NCBI GenBank assembly: GCA_903922745.1
Contig: CAIXVA010000055.1
Span: 1 to 6,896 of the forward strand
Reading direction: 5' to 3'
Source of the DNA: an uncultured Actinomycetes bacterium
GTDB taxonomy: Bacteria; Actinomycetota; Actinomycetes; Nanopelagicales; Nanopelagicaceae
Length of the DNA stretch: 6,896 nt
The position numbers were made by a program, and so were the translations under genes. The notes beneath the pieces were generated by a model that did no database searches, was not told where the DNA came from, and worked only from the letters and a program-made list of their open reading frames with translations. Positions within the stretch are counted from its first letter, which is position 1, and each line of letters begins with the position of its first letter. Below, one piece after another: positions 1-6,878 of the stretch.

Positions 1-756
1 CTCAATATCGCGACCGATTGCAATCAATTCATCAGGAGAAGCGACATGAGTTACATGCGCAACATCTTGTTCAATGATTGGTCCTTCATCTAAATCACTA
101 GTTACAAAGTGAGCAGATGCACCAATTATTTTTACACCACGCTCATGTGCCTGGTGATATGGCTTTGCACCTTTGAATCCAGGAAGAAATGAATGGTGAA
201 TGTTGATGATCTTTCCTGGCAGTTTGTCACAGAATTCTTTCGACATAATCTGCATGTAACGAGCAAGAACTACGAAATCAATCTTTAATTCACTGATCTG
301 CTTCAGAATTTCAGCTTCTTGTGATTCCTTTGTTTCTGCAGTTACCGGTAGGCATAGAAACTTAATACCGTGGGATTCAACCAGAGTACGTAAATCTTCT
401 CGGTTAGAGATCACAAGAGGGATTTCAATATTAAGTTCGCCAAGTTCTTCTAGATACAAAAGATCGCGCAAGCAATGGCTTTCTTTGGTAACCATGACAA
501 GGGCACGAGGCTTTTGTGCTGTTGGGCGAATATGCAACGCAGGATTGAACTTGGACAATCCCTCATTCAAACTCTTAGTTGCACCATCTAAACCTTGTGA
601 AGTTTCAAAGCGAGTGCGCATAACAAAGGTATTTGTGCTCGGATCCGTGAACTGCTGGTTCTCAATAATGTTTCCGCCGCAGGCAAGCACAGCCGAAGTC
701 ATCGCATGAACGATGCCAGGCTGATCCGCACATTGCAGTGAAGCGATTAGATCCAT
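1..756 (-). CDS. purU: Formyltetrahydrofolate deformylase PurU, 3' end cut by window edge
   Basis: PurU hydrolyses 10-formyltetrahydrofolate to formate and tetrahydrofolate in the cytoplasm, balancing the one-carbon pool and supplying formate. My reverse-strand translation gives 252 residues, open to the window edge. Residues about 2-85 form an ACT-type regulatory domain (LIASLQCADQPGIV near the N-terminus, then GGNIIENQQF). Residues about 86-252 form the formyltransferase-fold domain, with INIHHSFLPGFKGAKPY at 184-200 and SDLDEGPIIEQDV at 220-232. By analogy with PurN the catalytic triad would be N185, H187 and D223, all present. The family is usually about 280-290 residues, so roughly 30 C-terminal residues lie outside the window. 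ATG at 756 is the first usable start in this frame and begins right at the ACT domain. No good Shine-Dalgarno precedes it; the nearest AAGG is 17 nt away. The gene starts 19 nt after the MMPL stop, so it is probably co-transcribed or translationally coupled. Confidence 0.95.
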   Translation of the reverse strand, partial: MDLIASLQCADQPGIVHAMTSAVLACGGNIIENQQFTDPSTNTFVMRTRFETSQGLDGATKSLNEGLSKFNPALHIRPTAQKPRALVMVTKESHCLRDLLYLEELGELNIEIPLVISNREDLRTLVESHGIKFLCLPVTAETKESQEAEILKQISELKIDFVVLARYMQIMSKEFCDKLPGKIINIHHSFLPGFKGAKPYHQAHERGVKIIGASAHFVTSDLDEGPIIEQDVAHVTHVASPDELIAIGRDIE

Positions 757-775
757 GTCTGTAGGGTACGCGACC

Positions 776-2881
776 TTAGTGATGAAGAGTAAATCGCTGC
801 ATCCATTTAGGTGCCCACCAGTTGCGCTCACCAAATAAACGCATAAGTGCAGGCACCAATAGACCACGAACGATTGATGCATCCAGGATTACAGCTAGTG
901 CAACACCAAAGCCCATCGACTTAATAGATGTAACTCCACTTGTAATAAAGGCTGCGAAAACAACTGCGAGTAAAACAGCGGCTGCGGTAATGATTCGTGC
1001 TGAGCGTTGCAAACCTGTTGCAACTGATTCAACATTTGTTTTGCCTGATAAGTGTTCTTCGCGGATACGAGATAACAAGAACAACTCGTAATCCATTGAT
1101 AATCCAAAGACCACAACTGCAATCAAAATTACAATAGATGTATCTAATGTTCCAGTAAGTGTGAAAGAGCCGACCAACCACTGAAGATGACCATCAATGA
1201 AGACCCAGGTGAGTACACCCATTGTTGCGCCGAGAGATAAGAAGTTAAGGATGACAGCTTTGATTGGCAAGATGATTGATCCCGTAAAGATAAATATCAA
1301 AATAAGTACAGAAAGAATCACCCATCCCAGCGCCCAAGGTAGGGTTTTCGAAATACCATCTTGTGAATCTGTGTAATCAGCAGCAACCCCGCCAACCAGT
1401 GTTCCTTCTGGAGCTTTGATATCTCTGATTGCGTGAATCAACTTCTGGGCTTCTGGAGTACGCGGCAACATAGATTCGTATGCAACAACGCGAACATCTT
1501 TGCCAATTACTACAGGAGGAATAACCGCAACAATTCCTGGTACAGCCTTTACTTGTGCCGAATACGTGTTAATTGCATCTAACTTATCTGCTCCGTTGCG
1601 GACAATAATTTCAACAGGGTTTCCTGTTTGACCAGGGAAACGCTCTGCCATCAGCGCAGTTGCAATTGCAGCAGGGTTAGAAGCTGGCAACATGCGTGAG
1701 TCACCTTGTGAAAACTTAATATTTGTAATCGGTGATGCAAGGATTCCAAGAACGATAAGTGAAAGAACGACTACCGCTGTTGGACGCTTCATCACAAAAC
1801 GTGCGGTTTGTGCCCAGCGCCCATCTTCCTTAGGAGTAATTGCTGAACGACGAATAACGCCCTTATCAACTTTGTGTCCGATCAAAGCCAAGATTGGTGG
1901 CAAACCGAACAGTGCGCCAACAACTGCAATTGCAACGACTGATACTCCTGCATAGCCAAATGATTTTAAGAATGGCAGCGGGAAGAAAGTCAGCGAGAAC
2001 AAAGTAACAAGAACTGTCATTCCGGAGTAAAAGACTGTCTTGCCTGCTGACGCCATTGTTGTAACGACGGAATCTTCAACACTCTTGCCATGGTGTAACT
2101 CTTCGCGAAAACGATTAACAATTAATAGTGCGTAATCAATTCCGAGGCCTAGACCCATACCTGTTGTTAGGTTTAGAGCATAAATACTGACACCTGTGAA
2201 AAGTGTGAATAAATAAAGAATGAAGAAAGCACCCAAAATCGCGGCAACGCCAACAATCAAAGGCATCGCAGATGCAACCAAGGCACCAAAAACAAAAGCC
2301 AGCAAGATAAATGTAAGTGGGATTGAAATTGCTTCAGAAATAGTTAAATCTTTAGATATCTTTTCTGTGATCGCATGTCCGACAACCCCGACACCACCGG
2401 CATAAACAGTTAAACCGCCAACTTCGCCGTCGTAGTTTTTACTAAAGAACTTGCCCATCTTTTGGCTTTCTGGTGAAAAAGCGTCACCTGTTCCATACAC
2501 AAGGATGTATGCAGCCTTTCCGTCGCTCGATTTAAATGTTGGTTGTTGCCCCGAACTCCAGAATGAAACCGTCTTTGAAACATCTTTTTCTTTAGAGATT
2601 TTGGCTTCAAGTGCTAATGCTTTTTGAGTAACTTCAGGATCAGTCACATCCTTTGATCCGGCATCAACAAGTAAAACGACGACAGGGTCAGAGAGTTTCA
2701 ACTCATTGTTTAAATATTCATAAACTTTGTAAGAATCACTCTTCGGATCGGAATAGCCCGCTGAATCAAGTCGGTTGAAAACCATTGAACCAACGCCACC
2801 TGCCACAAGAATGCCAACTATAAAAAGCACAACGGCGCCTTTACGGTGCTTAACTATAAAATGGCCTAGTTTCTCGAACAT
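776..2881 (-). CDS. MMPL family (RND superfamily) membrane transporter
   Basis: This is a 701-residue proton-driven exporter of the MMPL family, the group that includes mycobacterial MmpL lipid exporters and the YdfJ-like proteins. Predicted topology is two repeats: TM1 (about 14-36), an extracytoplasmic domain (about 37-178), then a TM bundle (about 183-335). A second set follows: TM7 (about 367-385), a second extracytoplasmic domain (about 386-514), then a bundle (about 516-682). Proton-relay Asp-Tyr pairs are visible in both halves: D249-Y250 in GLGLGIDYALL and D597-Y598 in FGLSMDYELFLLSR, matching the paired Asp-Tyr of MmpL3. The C-terminus carries the actinobacterial-type ERNWWAPKWM. The start ATG at 2881 is preceded by AAGGGG with an 11-nt spacer. 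Length is short for an MmpL with a long cytoplasmic tail but normal for generic actinobacterial MMPL proteins. No substrate enzyme or local regulator sits beside it, so the substrate cannot be named. Confidence 0.93.
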   Translation of the reverse strand: MFEKLGHFIVKHRKGAVVLFIVGILVAGGVGSMVFNRLDSAGYSDPKSDSYKVYEYLNNELKLSDPVVVLLVDAGSKDVTDPEVTQKALALEAKISKEKDVSKTVSFWSSGQQPTFKSSDGKAAYILVYGTGDAFSPESQKMGKFFSKNYDGEVGGLTVYAGGVGVVGHAITEKISKDLTISEAISIPLTFILLAFVFGALVASAMPLIVGVAAILGAFFILYLFTLFTGVSIYALNLTTGMGLGLGIDYALLIVNRFREELHHGKSVEDSVVTTMASAGKTVFYSGMTVLVTLFSLTFFPLPFLKSFGYAGVSVVAIAVVGALFGLPPILALIGHKVDKGVIRRSAITPKEDGRWAQTARFVMKRPTAVVVLSLIVLGILASPITNIKFSQGDSRMLPASNPAAIATALMAERFPGQTGNPVEIIVRNGADKLDAINTYSAQVKAVPGIVAVIPPVVIGKDVRVVAYESMLPRTPEAQKLIHAIRDIKAPEGTLVGGVAADYTDSQDGISKTLPWALGWVILSVLILIFIFTGSIILPIKAVILNFLSLGATMGVLTWVFIDGHLQWLVGSFTLTGTLDTSIVILIAVVVFGLSMDYELFLLSRIREEHLSGKTNVESVATGLQRSARIITAAAVLLAVVFAAFITSGVTSIKSMGFGVALAVILDASIVRGLLVPALMRLFGERNWWAPKWMQRFTLHH

Positions 2882-2905
2882 GTTCTTCTGTTCCCCTTAT
2901 CGATG

Positions 2906-2911
2906 TAGAAT
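2906..2911 (+). promoter_or_regulatory. Possible -10 element for a leaderless transcript of the 38-aa gene
   Basis: TAGAAT matches the TANNNT -10 consensus and ends 7 nt before the ATG at 2919. That is the spacing expected when transcription starts at or next to the start codon, a common arrangement in Actinobacteria. There is no Shine-Dalgarno before this ATG, which agrees with leaderless initiation. No convincing -35 is visible. This is a motif reading only, and such a short hexamer can occur by chance. Confidence 0.4.
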
Positions 2912-2918
2912 CAATTCC

Positions 2919-3035
2919 ATGAGCGATCTCTTTCCTAACGTCACTTCAGATGAGATCGATCCTGAAGCAGCCGCCGAGCAAGCTCGACGCGAAGCTGAAA
3001 TTAAGTCAGATAAACCACCGCATCACGAGGATTAA
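2919..3035 (+). CDS. Small acidic hypothetical protein, 38 aa
   Basis: This encodes a 38-residue protein that I do not recognise. It starts MSDLFPNVTSDEIDPEAAAE and ends KPPHHED. It is highly charged and acidic, with a likely short helix (about residues 14-29, rich in Ala, Glu and Arg) and no membrane segment, signal peptide or Cys. Support for it being real: it fills the gap between two well-defined genes, has a TAGAAT box placed for leaderless start, and its stop codon interlocks tail to tail with that of the FmdB-like gene in a TTAA palindrome. The frame stays open upstream to 2775, but that stretch is antisense to the transporter N-terminus, so ATG 2919 is the sensible start. Function is unknown. 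It could be a small accessory or regulatory protein, or a chance ORF. Confidence 0.55.
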   Translation: MSDLFPNVTSDEIDPEAAAEQARREAEIKSDKPPHHED

Positions 3036-3262
3036 TCAGCCTTAGGTGCTGGCGCAGCTTTTGGCACGTCAGCAACGGTGGACTTTTTAACTGAATCTGT
3101 TTTGTAGAAACCTGAACCCTTAAACACAACGCCGACCGCGGTGTAGACCTTGCGGATCTCACCTTTGCATTGCGGGCATTCGGTCAAGGAATCATCTGAA
3201 AAGGATTGAATCGCCTCAAATTCATGGTCGCACGCGGTGCATGCATATTGATATGTAGGCAT
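3032..3262 (-). CDS. FmdB family zinc ribbon protein
   Basis: A 76-residue cytoplasmic protein of the FmdB / putative regulatory zinc ribbon family. It begins with the hallmark MPTYQYACTACDHEFEAIQS. Two CxxC pairs (C8/C11 and C29/C32) form the expected zinc site, followed by the conserved IRKVYTAVGVVFKGSGFYKTD segment at about 36-55. The tail from about 58 is low-complexity and rich in Lys, Ala and Pro, as in other actinobacterial members. I chose ATG at 3262 rather than the in-frame ATG at 3274. The family starts at MPTYQY, and a GGAG Shine-Dalgarno (3269-3272) lies 6 nt upstream of it. The name comes from a regulator of formamidase genes in Methylophilus, but the role in Actinobacteria is not established. 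The gene is divergent from the CopC-like gene and convergent with the small 38-aa gene. Confidence 0.9.
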   Translation of the reverse strand: MPTYQYACTACDHEFEAIQSFSDDSLTECPQCKGEIRKVYTAVGVVFKGSGFYKTDSVKKSTVADVPKAAPAPKAD

Positions 3263-3312
3263 CACAGGCTCCATTCTCGAATAAGGCTAGGCAGTCAGTG
3301 TAAAGAAGTGAG

Positions 3313-3342
3313 ACGATAGGCGCGAATTGAGGAGCTTCCCAA
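3313..3342 (-). promoter_or_regulatory. Possible promoter of the FmdB-like gene
   Basis: On the minus strand, TTGGGA (3337-3342) and TATCGT (3313-3318) are separated by 18 bp and could serve as -35 and -10 boxes. TATCGT fits TANNNT and TTGGGA keeps the TTG of the -35 consensus. Transcription would begin about 3305, leaving a leader of roughly 40 nt that contains the GGAG ribosome binding site. The match is moderate and unsupported by other evidence. Confidence 0.33.
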
Positions 3343-3348
3343 GCCCTC
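3329..3348 (+). promoter_or_regulatory. Imperfect inverted repeat / hairpin just upstream of the copC-like RBS
   Basis: GAGG-A-GCTT, loop CCC, AAGCCCTC can fold into an 8-bp stem with one bulged A and a 3-nt loop. It ends 2 nt before the Shine-Dalgarno GGAAGG (3351-3356), which is 5 nt before the GTG start. The CTTCC at 3335-3339 is also complementary to the GGAAG of the Shine-Dalgarno, so a competing fold could hide the ribosome binding site. On DNA the same repeat overlaps the proposed -35 box of the divergent FmdB-like gene. It could be an operator, a translational switch, or chance. No known copper-regulator site (for example CsoR-like) is recognisable in it. Confidence 0.35.
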
Positions 3349-3361
3349 ATGGAAGGTAACC

Positions 3362-3889
3362 GTGAGCCGCTTACGTATTGCAGCGATTGTGCTTCTTACA
3401 TTTCTAGGCGCAGCAAGCGCCTCTGCAAATACATTAGTAAGCACCAATCCAATTAGCGGCTCAACACTTTCTGTCTCCCCAACAAATGTGACGGTTACTG
3501 GTCAAGTTACTTTGTTAGCTGATGCACCTGACGCAAACTCAATCACCGTTACAGATCCAAACGGAGTTCGTGTAGACGATGGAACAATCACAATTGCAGC
3601 CATGAGCGCAACTGTTGGGGTTAAACCTCTTGTTGATTCTGGAACCTACACAGTTACATATTCTTTGGCATCCGAAGGTGATGCACCCCTTGAAGGTAAT
3701 TTTACTTTTAAGTTTCAATCTCCAAGTGTAATTTCGACAGCAAATCCAAATCCTGAACCAAGCCAATCCCAGTCACCTGCTAGCAGCAGCTGGGGCACAA
3801 ATATCTTCGTGATTGTTCTACTTGTTATTGCAGTGATCGTCACAGTTGGACTTTCCCTTTATGCGCGCAAATTGTTTGCGGATCGATGA
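3362..3889 (+). CDS. copC: CopC-like domain protein with C-terminal membrane anchor
   Basis: A 175-residue exported protein. Residues 1-22 are a signal peptide (MSRLR, hydrophobic core, ASA cleavage site before N23). Residues about 23-120 are a CopC-type beta-sandwich, recognisable from TLVSTNPISGSTL at the start, ITVTDPNGV in the middle and the closing APLEGNFTFKF. A Pro/Ser/Gln-rich linker (about 125-143) leads to a transmembrane helix (about 147-168) and a short basic cytoplasmic tail. CopC proteins bind copper outside the membrane and work with CopD, and the next gene encodes a CopD domain. Oddly, this protein has no His and no Cys. Both the N-terminal His (usual A-H-A-x-L, here ASANTL) and the Asp/His pair of the usual DGHPV motif (here GDAPL, 106-110) are absent, so classic Cu(II) binding looks impossible. 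The start GTG has GGAAGG 5 nt upstream, and the stop overlaps the next start as ATGA. Confidence 0.82.
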   Translation: MSRLRIAAIVLLTFLGAASASANTLVSTNPISGSTLSVSPTNVTVTGQVTLLADAPDANSITVTDPNGVRVDDGTITIAAMSATVGVKPLVDSGTYTVTYSLASEGDAPLEGNFTFKFQSPSVISTANPNPEPSQSQSPASSSWGTNIFVIVLLVIAVIVTVGLSLYARKLFADR

Positions 3890-5733
3890 ATTTATTAAAT
3901 ACAGCTTTTAAATATTTAAACTTGCTCGGTGGTTTTGCAACCATTGGGTCGCTATTGGCTATGTCATTCTTGCTGCTTGACGTAGAAGGCAAAGTTTCAA
4001 CGTCAGGGGAGAAACTCCGTGGTTTTCTAAAAGCAGCTTCCGCAACCTGGTTTGTCGGCGCAATTGGTTTAATTATCTTTACCCTTGCCCAAATCCTGAA
4101 TTCATCTCTATCGGTTGCACTGGATACAACAGTTATTCGATCTTTTATTACACAAATAACCTTGGGACAGTACTTAGCATTTCAAGCTGCCATTGCCCTG
4201 CTGGTGTTCATGTACTCATTTCAAGCTAGAAAAATCCTCAGCTTAATTCTGCTATTAATTATTTCGGTCGCTGGCTTAGTTGCGCCTGTCTTTCAAAGTC
4301 ACTCGGCATCTAGCGGATCGCACTCTCTTGTAATTGGATCACTCGTAATCCACGTTGTTGCGCTATCCATGTGGGTTGGTGGAATCCTTGCGATTGCAAT
4401 GCTGTCAGAAACTGACCGTGCCATTGCTGTACCTCGCTTTAGCCAACTGGCTTTATGGGCTGCGATCGCAGTTGTAATCAGCGGAACGGTAAACGCTTGG
4501 ACACGTTTAAATTTTGCTCAAGCATGGAATTCGACCTACGCATACATAGTCATTGCAAAAACAGTCGCAACAATTGGCTTGGTAGCAATTGGTTATCTGC
4601 ACCGCAAGAATCTTGAAGGCAAGGAAGCAATTAACTGGATCGGTTTTGCAAAATTACTGACAACCGAAGCAATCATCATGGTTGTTACCGTTGCTATGGG
4701 ATCGTGGTTATCAAATACCAGTTCTCCTAATCGACCAGGCTTGCAGAAATTTGATCCTGCTCTTGCAGTTGTTGGATTTACAACACCGCCTAAGCCAACC
4801 TGGTCACATATTTTCTTCAGCTACGAGCCAGATGCATTGATGATCGGCATTTTGGTCCTGATGGTCGCCCTGTATGTAAAAGGGGTAATGGTCTTAACAA
4901 AGCGCGGAGATAAGTGGCCAGTTGGTCGGACAATTTCATTTGCACTTGGTATCTCCGTTATTGATTTCGCGACAAGCGGTGGGTTAGGCGTTTATGCACA
5001 ATTCTCGTTTTCGTATCACATGATGGCCCACATGCTTTTGGCAATGATCGCACCTATTGGATTAGTGCTTGGAGCCCCAATGACTTTGGCTTTGCGAACA
5101 TTGCCGCAGGGGCGAACACCTTCTGAGCGAGGTGTTCGAGGCTCGCTATTAGCAGCGCTTCATTCAAAGATTGGAATTTTCTACACAAACCCAATCGTTG
5201 CATTGCTGATCTTTGATGGTTCTTTGTTTGGTTTGTACTTTACAAATTTATTTGCCGACATGATGCAGAGTCATATCGGGCATTTGATCATGACACTTCA
5301 CTTCTTGGCAGCGGGATTCTTATTCTTCTTTGTTGTAATTGGTGTTGATCCGAACCCACGCAAAATTCCTCATTTAGTACAGATTGTTATTTTGTTTGCA
5401 GCTATGAGTATTCATGCATTCTTCTCGGTCGCTTTAATGTCCACTACGACTTTGATTGATAAGGGTTACTTTGCCTCGCTTCGAACCCCTTGGCTGACAG
5501 ACCTTTTGGCTGACCAAAAATTAGGCGGTTCCATTGGATGGGCAGTTGGCGAGATTCCAATATTAATTGCCTTAGTTGCAACTTTTATTAATTGGCTGCG
5601 GGATGACACACGTGAAGCGAAGCGAATTGATCGAAATACTGTGCGCCAAGCAGCGATGGGTCAGCCAGATGATTTGGCAAACTATAATCAGTACCTACAA
5701 AAGTTGGCACAACGCGATAAGAATGAGTCATAA
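3886..5733 (+). CDS. ctaG: CopD / CtaG fusion: copper transport and cytochrome c oxidase assembly membrane protein
   Basis: A 615-residue polytopic membrane protein made of two families. Residues about 1-275 resemble CopD, with about eight helices, H139, H146 and H156 in QSHSASSGSHSL...VIHVVALSMWVGG, and the WAAIAVVISGTVNAW helix near 191-205. Residues about 307-575 are a Caa3_CtaG domain with about seven helices. Its hallmark YHMMAHMLLAMIAPIGLVLGAP lies at 377-398 (H378, H382), with further membrane His at H463, H466 and H472. CopD moves copper across the membrane with CopC. CtaG-type proteins are linked to copper loading of heme-copper oxidase. This fusion order is common in Actinobacteria. 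The last 45 residues are charged and probably cytoplasmic. The start overlaps the CopC-like stop (ATGA), implying translational coupling, and the stop overlaps the next start (TAATG). Bacillus-type CtaG is far shorter because it lacks the CopD half. Confidence 0.92.
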   Translation: MNLLNTAFKYLNLLGGFATIGSLLAMSFLLLDVEGKVSTSGEKLRGFLKAASATWFVGAIGLIIFTLAQILNSSLSVALDTTVIRSFITQITLGQYLAFQAAIALLVFMYSFQARKILSLILLLIISVAGLVAPVFQSHSASSGSHSLVIGSLVIHVVALSMWVGGILAIAMLSETDRAIAVPRFSQLALWAAIAVVISGTVNAWTRLNFAQAWNSTYAYIVIAKTVATIGLVAIGYLHRKNLEGKEAINWIGFAKLLTTEAIIMVVTVAMGSWLSNTSSPNRPGLQKFDPALAVVGFTTPPKPTWSHIFFSYEPDALMIGILVLMVALYVKGVMVLTKRGDKWPVGRTISFALGISVIDFATSGGLGVYAQFSFSYHMMAHMLLAMIAPIGLVLGAPMTLALRTLPQGRTPSERGVRGSLLAALHSKIGIFYTNPIVALLIFDGSLFGLYFTNLFADMMQSHIGHLIMTLHFLAAGFLFFFVVIGVDPNPRKIPHLVQIVILFAAMSIHAFFSVALMSTTTLIDKGYFASLRTPWLTDLLADQKLGGSIGWAVGEIPILIALVATFINWLRDDTREAKRIDRNTVRQAAMGQPDDLANYNQYLQKLAQRDKNES

Positions 5734-6878
5734 TGGAAAACATATTTGATCTGCCGTCCGAGTACAAAGAGCTTCGTGCAAGTGTTCGTGCCCTATCTGA
5801 AAAAGAGATCGCGCCTCACGCACAAGCCGTTGACGAAGACCATCGCTTTCCGCAAGAAGCAAAAAATGCTTTGCTTAAAAATGGTTTGTACGCAGCACAT
5901 GTTCCGACCGAATTTGGTGGCGATGGGGCAGATGCACTTGCAACTGTGTTGATTATTGAAGAAGTTGCTCGCGCATGTGGATCTTCATCGTTGATTCCGG
6001 CAGTTAACAAATTAGGTTCAATGCCATTAATTCTTGGTGGTAATGATGAACAAAAGAAGCGTTGGTTACCTCGTTTAGTAAAAGGTGAAGGATTTTCGTA
6101 CTGCCTTTCTGAATCAGAGGCGGGGTCAGATGCATCTGCAATGCGCACCAAGGTTGAACGGTCAGGTGATGGCTGGGTGCTAAACGGCAGCAAAAAGTGG
6201 ATTACAAACGCTGGTGAGTCTGAGCTTTATTCAGTAATAGCGCAAAGCGATCCAGCACTCGGATCAAAGGGAATAACAGCTTTTGTTGTTGAAAAGTCAG
6301 ATCCTGGTGTCTCTTTTGGTGCACCAGAAAAGAAAATGGGAATGCGTGGTTCTCCAACGCGAGAAGTTTATTTCGACAATGTTCAACTTGGTGATGATCG
6401 TCGCATTAGCGAAGTTGGACAAGGTTTTGCTTTGGCGATGAACACGCTTGATCACACTCGCATTACAATTGCGGCGCAAGCAATAGGTCTTGCACAAGGC
6501 GCATTTGATGTTGCAACAAAGTACGCGCACGAGCGTCATCAATTCGGAAAGCCAATCTTTGACTTTCAGGCAATTCAATTTATGTTGGCGGATATGGCGA
6601 TGAATATCGAGGCAGCACGTTTGCTAACGTATTCAGCAGCGATAAAGAGTGAAAATAACGAGAAGGATCTACGATTCTTTTCAGCGGCCAGTAAGTGTTT
6701 TGCAAGTGATATGGCTATGAAGGTAACCGGAGATGCAATTCAAGTATTGGGTGGTTATGGATATGTCACTGATTACCCAGTAGAACGCATGATGCGCGAT
6801 ACGAAGTTAACTCAAATTTACGAGGGCACTAATCAGATTCAGCGCATCGTTATGGCGCGCAACTTACCTAACGGTTAA
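5733..6878 (+). CDS. Acyl-CoA dehydrogenase, FadE25-like
   Basis: A complete 381-residue FAD-dependent acyl-CoA dehydrogenase that would form the alpha,beta-double bond of an acyl-CoA and pass electrons to ETF. The usual three-part fold is present: an N-terminal helical domain (about 5-120), a middle beta domain (about 121-230) with YCLSESEAGSDA and WITNAG, and a C-terminal helical domain. The C-terminal part contains RHQFGKPI (268-275), QVLGGYGYVTDYPVERMMRD (337-356) and YEGTNQIQR (363-371). The catalytic base is E364 in YEGTNQ, the position used by short- and medium-chain and short-branched enzymes. From memory it is close to mycobacterial FadE25, which lies beside purE-purK; the window ends too soon to see whether purine genes follow here. 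Exact substrate is unknown. The ATG overlaps the upstream stop by one base (TAATG) and has only a weak purine-rich stretch before it, so translation probably depends on coupling. Confidence 0.95.
   Translation: MENIFDLPSEYKELRASVRALSEKEIAPHAQAVDEDHRFPQEAKNALLKNGLYAAHVPTEFGGDGADALATVLIIEEVARACGSSSLIPAVNKLGSMPLILGGNDEQKKRWLPRLVKGEGFSYCLSESEAGSDASAMRTKVERSGDGWVLNGSKKWITNAGESELYSVIAQSDPALGSKGITAFVVEKSDPGVSFGAPEKKMGMRGSPTREVYFDNVQLGDDRRISEVGQGFALAMNTLDHTRITIAAQAIGLAQGAFDVATKYAHERHQFGKPIFDFQAIQFMLADMAMNIEAARLLTYSAAIKSENNEKDLRFFSAASKCFASDMAMKVTGDAIQVLGGYGYVTDYPVERMMRDTKLTQIYEGTNQIQRIVMARNLPNG

Noticed and set aside
485..709. Plus-strand ORF of 74 codons opposite purU
   Set aside because: It lies antisense to the clearly coding ACT and linker region of purU and its translation resembles no family.
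2775..2918. Longer N-terminal form of the small plus-strand ORF starting at 2775
   Set aside because: The extension is antisense to the N-terminal coding region of the MMPL transporter, while the TAGAAT box and gene gap favour ATG 2919.
3048..3062. Short hairpin GCTG-GCG-CAGC followed by TTTT, as a terminator for the 38-aa gene
   Set aside because: The stem is only 4 bp, the T-run is four bases, and it lies inside the coding sequence of the FmdB-like gene, so chance is the better explanation.
3263..3274. Four-residue N-terminal extension (MEPV) of the FmdB-like protein
   Set aside because: The GGAG ribosome binding site lies within this extension and is correctly spaced for ATG 3262, and the family begins at MPTYQY.
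3539..3766. Cys-rich minus-strand ORF of 75 codons inside the CopC-like gene
   Set aside because: The many Cys codons arise from reversed Ala/Thr codons of the real gene. There is no start signal or family resemblance, so it is not a metallothionein.
5816..6193. Minus-strand ORF of 125 codons within the acyl-CoA dehydrogenase
   Set aside because: It is the reverse-strand shadow of a highly conserved coding region, with no RBS and low-complexity Ser/Pro-rich translation.
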